The notes below the pieces were generated by a model. That model saw only the letters and a list, made by a program, of their open reading frames with translations, ran no database searches and was not told the DNA's origin. 10,643 nt of DNA from contig JAFQOB010000160.1 of assembly GCA_017395725.1 (NCBI GenBank), forward strand, positions 1 through 10,643. Reading direction: 5' to 3'. Below, in pieces: positions 6,475 through 10,643 of the stretch (the first letter of the stretch is position 1; each line of letters opens with the position of its first letter). The position numbers were made by a program, and so were the translations under genes. Source of the DNA: Clostridia bacterium (GTDB lineage: Bacteria; Bacillota_A; Clostridia; Oscillospirales; CAG-272).

Positions 6475-6516
6475 AAAAGGTGTATAAAGTGTATTATCAA
6501 ACGGAGGTACTGTACA

Positions 6517-6666
6517 ATGAAACACATCGAAACTATCGAAACACGTAATCTTTGCGAAAGTGCAAAGAACGGCGGTTGCGGCGAATGCCAGACATCTTGC
6601 CAGTCTGCTTGCAAAACAAGCTGCGGTATTGCTAACCAGCAGTGCGAAAACAAGGAAAGCAAGTAA
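6517..6666 (+). CDS. scfA: SCIFF-family six-cysteine ranthipeptide precursor
   Basis: A 49-residue ribosomally made peptide, the substrate of the adjacent radical SAM maturase. The leader MKHIETIETRNL matches the conserved MKHI... start of the SCIFF family. The core has CGECQTSCQSACKTSC, then GIANQQCE, giving cysteines at 21, 24, 28, 32, 36 and 43. A seventh Cys at 13 lies in the leader. The family is known for Cys-to-Thr thioether bonds; from memory the mapped acceptor is the Thr just after CKTSC. Here that position is Gly37, while Thr26 and Thr34 are kept. GGAGG lies 9 bases before the ATG. The gene is preceded by its own promoter and followed by a hairpin, then scfB. The mature product's biological role is unknown for the family in general. 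Confidence 0.95.
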   Translation: MKHIETIETRNLCESAKNGGCGECQTSCQSACKTSCGIANQQCENKESK

Positions 6667-6691
6667 GTTTTATTTAGAAACTTTCCGATAG

Positions 6692-6720
6692 AATGCCGCC
6701 TATTTTTTGGCGGCATTTTT
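6692..6720 (+). terminator. Intercistronic hairpin between scfA and scfB
   Basis: AATGCCGCC (6692-6700) and GGCGGCATT (6709-6717) form a 9-bp stem with a T-rich loop, followed by T to 6720. It has the form of a rho-independent terminator but lies inside a probable two-gene unit. Partial termination would give more precursor than maturase transcript. No separate scfB promoter is evident in the short gap. Confidence 0.7.
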
Positions 6721-6747
6721 ACTGTAATATTAAGGAGTACATAGATA

Positions 6748-8127
6748 ATGATACATCAGTATAAGCTTAACGGCTATAACATAGTTCTCGACACCTGCTC
6801 GGGCGGTATCCACGTTGTCGACGACGTGGCATACGATATTATTTCCCTTTTTGAAGGCGAAAACAAGGAAGATATTATTGCAAAAATGTCTGAAAAATAC
6901 GTGGGCAAAGACGAGATAACACCAAAAGATATTGAAGAATGTTACGAACAGGTCGAGCAATTAAAGGATATGGGTAAGCTGTTTGCCCCCGATACCTTTG
7001 AAAATATGGCGGGTAAGCTGAAGGAAAAGACGTCGGGCGTGGTTAAGGCACTCTGTTTGCATATCGCCCATACCTGTAACCTCAACTGCGAATATTGCTT
7101 TGCAAGTCAGGGTAAATATCACGGAGAAAGAGCCGTTATGTCTTATGAAGTGGGTAAACAAGCCCTCGACTTCCTTGTTGCCAACTCGGGTACAAGAAGA
7201 AACCTTGAGGTTGACTTTTTTGGCGGCGAACCGTTGATGAACTTTGAGGTTGTAAAACAACTGGTAGCTTATGCGAGAAGTATTGAAAAAGAACATAATA
7301 AGAACTTCCGCTTTACTTTGACTACTAACGGTCTTCTTATTGATGATGACGTTATTGAATGGGCAAACCGTGAGTGCAGTAACGTTGTTCTCAGCCTCGA
7401 CGGCAGAAAAGAGATTCACGACAGATACCGCGTTGACTACGCAGGTAACGGAAGCTGGGAAAGAATCGTCCCCCTCTTTCAGAAGTTTGTTAAGGCACGT
7501 GAGGGAAAGAATTACTATATGCGAGGCACCTTTACCCACGCTAACCCCGACTTTTTAGAGGATATAAAGCAGATGCTTGAGCTGGGCTTTACGGAGCTTA
7601 GTATGGAGCCCGTTGTTTGTGCACCCGGCGATAAATCGGAGCTTACAGCAGAAGATATGCCTATTGTGTTCAAGCAGTACGAGGACTTGGCGAAGCTTAT
7701 GCTCGAAAGAGATAAGGAAGGCAGACCATTTACGTTCTATCATTATATGATAGATTTGACAGGCGGTCCTTGTATTTATAAGCGTATTTCCGGCTGCGGC
7801 TCGGGTACGGAGTATATGGCTGTTACACCTTGGGGCGACCTATACCCTTGCCACCAGTTTGTCGGCGAAGAATCTTATAAGCTGGGCGATATATGGAACG
7901 GAGTTACAAATAAAGAGAAACAGGACGAATTTGCGTGCTGTAACGTGTATGCACGTGAAGAATGTCGCGACTGCTGGGCAAAGCTATATTGCTCGGGCGG
8001 CTGTGCTGCAAACGCATACCACTCCACAGGCTCGGTTAAGGGCGTGTATAAAGCAGGCTGCGAACTGTTTAAGAAGCGTATGGAATGTGCGATTATGGTT
8101 GAGATTGCGAGAAAATTGAATAAGTAA
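6748..8127 (+). CDS. scfB: SCIFF peptide maturase, radical SAM/SPASM thioether-forming enzyme
   Basis: Cytosolic iron-sulfur enzyme expected to abstract hydrogen from the ScfA core and form Cys thioether cross-links. The 459 residues fit the family. An N-terminal peptide-recognition region spans about residues 1-90. The radical SAM motif is CNLNCEYC with cysteines at 110, 114 and 117, followed by FFGGEP (157-162) for SAM binding. A C-terminal SPASM domain holds auxiliary-cluster cysteines: C350 in GCGSGTEYM, C368 in GDLYPC, C406, C409, C415 and C419 in CRDCWAKLYCSGGC, and C438. AAGGAG (6732-6737) lies 10 bases before the ATG. No transporter or leader protease gene is next to it, which is usual for SCIFF loci as far as I recall. 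A repeat hairpin follows 14 bases past the stop. Confidence 0.96.
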   Translation: MIHQYKLNGYNIVLDTCSGGIHVVDDVAYDIISLFEGENKEDIIAKMSEKYVGKDEITPKDIEECYEQVEQLKDMGKLFAPDTFENMAGKLKEKTSGVVKALCLHIAHTCNLNCEYCFASQGKYHGERAVMSYEVGKQALDFLVANSGTRRNLEVDFFGGEPLMNFEVVKQLVAYARSIEKEHNKNFRFTLTTNGLLIDDDVIEWANRECSNVVLSLDGRKEIHDRYRVDYAGNGSWERIVPLFQKFVKAREGKNYYMRGTFTHANPDFLEDIKQMLELGFTELSMEPVVCAPGDKSELTAEDMPIVFKQYEDLAKLMLERDKEGRPFTFYHYMIDLTGGPCIYKRISGCGSGTEYMAVTPWGDLYPCHQFVGEESYKLGDIWNGVTNKEKQDEFACCNVYAREECRDCWAKLYCSGGCAANAYHSTGSVKGVYKAGCELFKKRMECAIMVEIARKLNK

Positions 8128-8141
8128 GAAATAAGAAATAC

Positions 8142-8169
8142 GTGGGGACTTTTTGAAAAAAGTCCCCAC
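8142..8169 (+). repeat. Hairpin after scfB
   Basis: GTGGGGAC (8142-8149) pairs with GTCCCCAC (8162-8169) across an extended TTTTT-G-AAAAAA centre, so nearly the whole 28 bases fold back. No T-run follows, so it is not a standard terminator, but it is the first strong structure after scfB and may stabilise the mRNA 3' end. Confidence 0.6.
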
Positions 8170-8183
8170 ACCCTCAAAAACTT

Positions 8184-8240
8184 CCTACTTTCTTTAAGGA
8201 AGAAAGTAGGCAAAGAACCTTGCCTCTCTGGTTTATTCAA
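8184..8240 (-). repeat. Family A repeat, copy A3
   Basis: An 11-bp hairpin CCTACTTTCTT/AAGAAAGTAGG (8184-8194, 8200-8210) is followed by GCAAAGAACCTTGCCTCTCTGG and TTCAAAC. This is the reverse orientation of copy A2. From 8241 to 8376 I see no gene, only further AT-rich fold-backs near 8289-8306 and the palindrome GTTTGTACAAAC at 8358-8369. Confidence 0.6.
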
Positions 8241-8376
8241 ACAATAATAGATAATTTGTAGGGGGGCAACATTCTGAAACCCACCAAAGAAACTTTTTGA
8301 AAAAGCGCCTTTTTAATCCGAAAAAACTTTAACTTTATTTGGATGGCAAAAATACCGGTTTGTACAAACGTTGTCA

Positions 8377-8498
8377 GCCTCCCTTGTGTAAAGGGAGGTG
8401 CCGAGGTACGAGGCGGAGGGATTGTACACATCAAAAGTTTTTTTATCAAACAATCCCTCAGTCAGCTTCGCTGACAGCTCCCTTTACACAAGGGAGCC
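8377..8498. repeat. Family C MITE-like element with about 49-bp inverted ends
   Basis: The left end GCCTCCCTTGTGTAAAGGGA... and the right end, read on the other strand as GGCTCCCTTGTGTAAAGGGA..., match closely. Similarity continues to AGGGATTGT about 49 bases in, leaving a core of about 24 bases. The right arm contains the small hairpin GTCAGCTTCGCTGAC. No transposase and no clear target duplication are visible. A degenerate partial copy of the right arm, inverted, lies at 10069-10111. Confidence 0.75.
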
Positions 8499-8563
8499 TA
8501 TGTTTGTTTCTACTGTTTTATTGTCCTTGCGTCTTGGGAAACTCTTACCACAAGGTAGTATTT

Positions 8564-8626
8564 GGAACTGTACAAACCAATTATTCGAGGTTTCTTTGCT
8601 ACTTTCTTTCCTTAAAAGAAAGTAGG
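8564..8626 (+). repeat. Family A repeat, copy A4, upstream of the decarboxylase
   Basis: It has GTACAAACC, ATTCGAGGTTTCTTTGC and an 11-bp hairpin (8599-8609 with 8615-8625). It ends 23 bases before the decarboxylase ATG, so the hairpin is probably in its mRNA leader. An inverted copy, A5, begins right after that gene's stop. Confidence 0.65.
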
Positions 8627-8649
8627 AAAAAAACAAAGGGGCAAGAAAA

Positions 8650-9996
8650 ATGAAAACACCAATCTGTGATTTTGTAAAGCAATATGCGGAGAGCAAAACG
8701 GCAAGAATGCACATGCCGGGCCACAAGGGCAAAAGCTTTTTAGGCTTCGAGCAATTCGACATAACGGAAATAATGGGAGCCGATTCTCTTTACGAGGCTG
8801 ACGGCATAATAGCGGAGAGCGAAAGCAACGCCTCTGCCCTTTTTGGCTGCAAAACATTTTATTCTGCCGAGGGCTCGTCCCTTGCAATAAGGGCAATGCT
8901 TTATTTATGCACACTTTACGCGAAATCACAGAACAAGAAGCCCCTTATTTATGCGGGGAGAAACGCCCACAAGAGTTTTATAAATACGATATCTTTGCTT
9001 GATATTGATATAGAGTGGTTAGAGGGAAACAAAGACAGTTCGTATTTATCCTTTGCAATAGAACCCGAAGCCCTTGAAAATAAAATAAAGAACGCACAAG
9101 AGCTGCCGACTGCGATATATATAACGTCACCAGACTATTTAGGCAATATGGCAAACGTATCGGCTATATCGAAAATATGCAAAAAGTACGGCATATTGCT
9201 GTTGGTTGACAACGCACACGGAGCATATTTGAAATTTATGCCACAAAGCCAACACCCCATAGATTTGGGGGCTGATATGTGCAGCGATTCGGCACATAAG
9301 ACCTTGCCGGTACTTACAGGGGGAGCATATTTACATATATCAGACAATGCCCCCGACCTATTTGCAAACGGCGCGAAACAAGCGTTGTCACTCTTTGGCT
9401 CGACCAGTCCGTCATATTTGATTTTACAGTCTCTTGACAAAGCAAATGAGTATATTGACGGGGACTACAGAACGAGACTTTTACACAAGGCTGAAGCCGT
9501 AAAATCAATAAAATATGCTCTAACCGAAAATGGCTATACACTTGTTGGCGACGAGCCTACGAAAATAACTATAGAGACAAAAAAATACGGCTACAAAGGA
9601 TATGAATTTGCCGATATTTTGCGTAAGAATAATATTGAATGTGAATTTGCAGACCCCGATTACGTTGTATTTATGCTTAGTGCAGAGAGTTCGGAAAGCG
9701 AAATAAACAGCCTTGAAGAAGCACTATTATCCATAGAAAAAAGACAGCCGATAACGGCATATTCCCCGAAGATGAGCATACCGAAGAGGGCTATGACCGT
9801 TCGAACAGCTACACTTTCGCCTTACGAAGAAATAGATGCAAAAGATGCTCTTGGCAGAATACTTGCCTTTTCTGAGGTAGGCTGTCCCCCCGCCGTACCC
9901 ATAGTAATATCAGGTGAAATAATCGACGGCGATGCAATAAAATGCTTTGAATATTACGGCATAGAAAAATGCCGCGTGGTGAAGACATTAGAATAA
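8650..9996 (+). CDS. Orn/Lys/Arg decarboxylase family PLP enzyme
   Basis: Fold type I PLP enzyme, probably a cytosolic basic amino acid decarboxylase feeding polyamine synthesis; the substrate (arginine, lysine or ornithine) cannot be told from sequence. The 448 residues lack the N-terminal receiver-like wing domain of the large enterobacterial inducible enzymes and resemble the short Firmicutes form related to Bacillus SpeA. Motifs are RMHMPGHKGK at 19-28, EGSSLAIRAM at 74-83, the PLP-contact D187 in VDNAHGAY, and the Schiff-base K217 in SAHKTLPVLTGGAYL. The C-terminal domain has VGCPPAVPIVISGE. The ribosome binding site is AAAGGGG (8635-8641), 8 bases before the ATG. The gene stands alone, closely bracketed by inverted repeats A4 and A5. 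No clear promoter is seen; it must lie in or near the repeat-rich leader. Confidence 0.9.
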   Translation: MKTPICDFVKQYAESKTARMHMPGHKGKSFLGFEQFDITEIMGADSLYEADGIIAESESNASALFGCKTFYSAEGSSLAIRAMLYLCTLYAKSQNKKPLIYAGRNAHKSFINTISLLDIDIEWLEGNKDSSYLSFAIEPEALENKIKNAQELPTAIYITSPDYLGNMANVSAISKICKKYGILLLVDNAHGAYLKFMPQSQHPIDLGADMCSDSAHKTLPVLTGGAYLHISDNAPDLFANGAKQALSLFGSTSPSYLILQSLDKANEYIDGDYRTRLLHKAEAVKSIKYALTENGYTLVGDEPTKITIETKKYGYKGYEFADILRKNNIECEFADPDYVVFMLSAESSESEINSLEEALLSIEKRQPITAYSPKMSIPKRAMTVRTATLSPYEEIDAKDALGRILAFSEVGCPPAVPIVISGEIIDGDAIKCFEYYGIEKCRVVKTLE

Positions 9997-10000
9997 TCCC

Positions 10001-10064
10001 CCTACTTTCTTTTAAGGAAAGAAAGTAGGCAAAGAAACCTCGAATCTCGGGTTTGTACAAACCC
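10001..10064 (-). repeat. Family A repeat, copy A5, after the decarboxylase
   Basis: A 12-bp hairpin (10001-10012 with 10018-10029) starts 5 bases after the decarboxylase stop. It is followed by GCAAAGAAACCTCGAATCTC and the perfect palindrome GGGTTTGTACAAACCC (10049-10064). In reverse orientation it matches copy A4 closely, including TCGAGGTTTCTTTGC. The hairpin may serve as the transcription end for the gene, although no T-run follows. Confidence 0.65.
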
Positions 10065-10068
10065 AAAT

Positions 10069-10111
10069 GCTCGCCCTTCGAGAGAGCTATCAGTGAAGCT
10101 GACTGAGAGGG
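10069..10111 (-). repeat. Degenerate partial family C repeat
   Basis: Read on the minus strand, CCCTCTCAGTCAGCTTCACTGATAGCTC matches the right arm of the family C element (CCCTCAGTCAGCTTCGCTGACAGCTC at 8455-8480) with one two-base insertion and two substitutions. It sits between A5 and A6 and mirrors the C1-A4 order upstream of the decarboxylase. Confidence 0.6.
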
Positions 10112-10190
10112 CTTCTTTTAAGAAAAGAAAGTAGCCCGCTTTCTTTCGTAGAAAGCTTGGCAAAGAACTTGCCTCTCTTGTTTTGTGCGA
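10112..10190 (-). repeat. Family A repeat, copy A6 (long variant)
   Basis: The reverse complement of copy A2 matches this copy almost perfectly over about 45 bases (10134-10178), including the GCTTTCT/AGAAAGC hairpin and GGCAAAGAACTTGCCTCTCT. The outer TACTTTC hairpin arm is altered. From 10191 to 10279 I see no gene, only a GCCGGC-AA-GCCGGC fold-back at 10240-10253. Confidence 0.6.
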
Positions 10191-10279
10191 ACATTGTAAG
10201 GCTCCCATTCAGGCGGCGCGGAACAATACTCCCTCTCTTGCCGGCAAGCCGGCGCTCAAGTTCAAATCCTTTTTCAACA

Positions 10280-10320
10280 AAAAATGTGATGGCGCGGCTT
10301 TGCCGTTCCATCACATTTTT
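10280..10320. terminator. Terminator-like palindrome, possibly bidirectional
   Basis: AAAAATGTGATGG (10280-10292) pairs perfectly with CCATCACATTTTT (10308-10320) around a GC-rich loop that itself contains CGGC/GCCG. A-runs and T-runs at the two ends allow termination in either direction. No gene adjoins it directly. Confidence 0.5.
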
Positions 10321-10325
10321 GCTAT

Positions 10326-10376
10326 GGTCTACAAAAAATATTTTCATCATTTTTGCGTATAAATTTAAACTCTTAC
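10326..10376. repeat. Imperfect direct repeat, left copy
   Basis: This block, with ATATTTTC and TTTTGCGTAT, matches 10591-10643 at about 40 of 51 aligned positions by eye, with one 2-base gap. Both copies directly follow a 13-bp terminator-like palindrome (10280-10320 and 10551-10582), so the duplicated unit is palindrome plus block. No gene is supported in it. Confidence 0.55.
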
Positions 10377-10381
10377 AGAAA

Positions 10382-10548
10382 ATGAAATCCTTGCTGACGC
10401 AAGGATGAAATCAGCTAACGCTGATGAAATCTTCGGCTTTGCCTCAGATGAAATTAAATCCACCCATCCGCCGTCGAGGCGGATTTCATCCCCGCAGGGG
10501 ATTTCATCATTGAAGATGATTTCACCCACCCCAAAGGGTTGATTTAGT
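10382..10548. repeat. Mirrored hairpin array D2 (ATGAAAT x4 then ATTTCAT x4)
   Basis: ATGAAAT occurs at 10382, 10405, 10424 and 10448. ATTTCAT occurs at 10483, 10501 and 10519 (as ATTTCAC), with a decayed ATTTAGT at 10542. The spacers are palindromes unrelated in sequence to those of D1: CCTTGC/GCAAGG, CAGC/GCTG, ATCCGCC/GGCGGAT, CCCC/GGGG and CCC/GGG. The heptamer, the switch of orientation in the middle, the longest spacer at the centre and the total length (167 versus 170) all match array D1. Confidence 0.85.
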
Positions 10549-10550
10549 TG

Positions 10551-10582
10551 AAAAAACGACGTGTCAAATCACGTCGTTTTTT
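10551..10582. terminator. Bidirectional rho-independent terminator-like palindrome
   Basis: AAAAAACGACGTG (10551-10563) pairs perfectly with CACGTCGTTTTTT (10570-10582) around TCAAAT. The T6 run serves the plus strand and the A6 run serves the minus strand. The right side may end a minus-strand gene entering from beyond the window, but only about 24 open codons are visible there. Confidence 0.7.
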
Positions 10583-10590
10583 CTGTGTAA

Positions 10591-10643
10591 GGACTATAAA
10601 AAAGATATTTTCGGCCGTTTTGCGTATGACTTCGAACTCTCAC
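10591..10643. repeat. Imperfect direct repeat, right copy, reaching the window edge
   Basis: It pairs with the block at 10326-10376; the sequence TTTTGCGTAT is identical in both. On the minus strand a 24-codon open stretch runs from the edge to a stop in the palindrome. The equivalent stretch of the left copy is broken by several stops, so it is not evidence of a gene. Confidence 0.5.

Noticed and set aside
8339..8762. Several short open reading frames on both strands around the family C and A repeats
   Set aside because: They are translations of inverted repeats (for example PSVSFADSSLYTREP), lack ribosome binding sites and show no protein-like features.
10090..10408. Short open reading frames on both strands after the decarboxylase
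   Set aside because: They cross repeat A6 and the terminator-like palindrome, have no credible ribosome binding site and overlap each other in antisense.

Overview
The window looks like a chromosomal segment of a low-GC Clostridia bacterium, probably a gut-type lineage. The evidence is a SCIFF ranthipeptide precursor with its radical SAM maturase (a hallmark of Clostridia), strong A/G-rich ribosome binding sites, sigma-A-type promoters, tRNA genes that encode CCA, and very many short palindromic repeats between genes. No phage, plasmid or CRISPR system is visible. The genus cannot be fixed from this sequence alone.

Layout, left to right. At 1-452 is the C-terminal end of an unrecognised protein that starts outside the window. 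A 277-base repeat-filled gap follows, then pepD (M20 aminoacyl-histidine dipeptidase, minus strand, 730-2175). A consensus promoter drives a tRNA-Arg(UCU) and tRNA-His(GUG) pair, closed by a strong terminator. A mirrored array of small hairpins then abuts the end of serA. The minus-strand serC-serA operon encodes two of the three serine biosynthesis enzymes. Divergent from it, across a 545-base gap holding a 239-base nested inverted-repeat element, is a LysR-type regulator. Next is the scfA-scfB pair: a 49-residue SCIFF peptide under its own promoter, an intercistronic hairpin, then the SPASM radical SAM maturase. After a 522-base repeat region comes a short Orn/Lys/Arg decarboxylase-family PLP enzyme. 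The last 650 bases hold only repeats and palindromes.

How the genes fit together. SerC and SerA act in consecutive steps from 3-phosphoglycerate to phosphoserine. ScfB is expected to install thioether bonds in ScfA. The LysR regulator may control itself or serC, but this is inference. PepD, the tRNAs and the decarboxylase are stand-alone housekeeping or metabolic genes.

The most unusual content is non-coding. Two arrays of near-identical size (170 and 167 bases) each have about four ATGAAAT heptamers followed by about four reverse-complement ATTTCAT heptamers, separated by palindromes of different sequence. Several other inverted-repeat families (called A, B, C and E here) recur in the gaps, and inverted C-A composites bracket the decarboxylase gene. 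The SCIFF peptide also departs from the usual core, with Gly where I recall the thioether-acceptor Thr.
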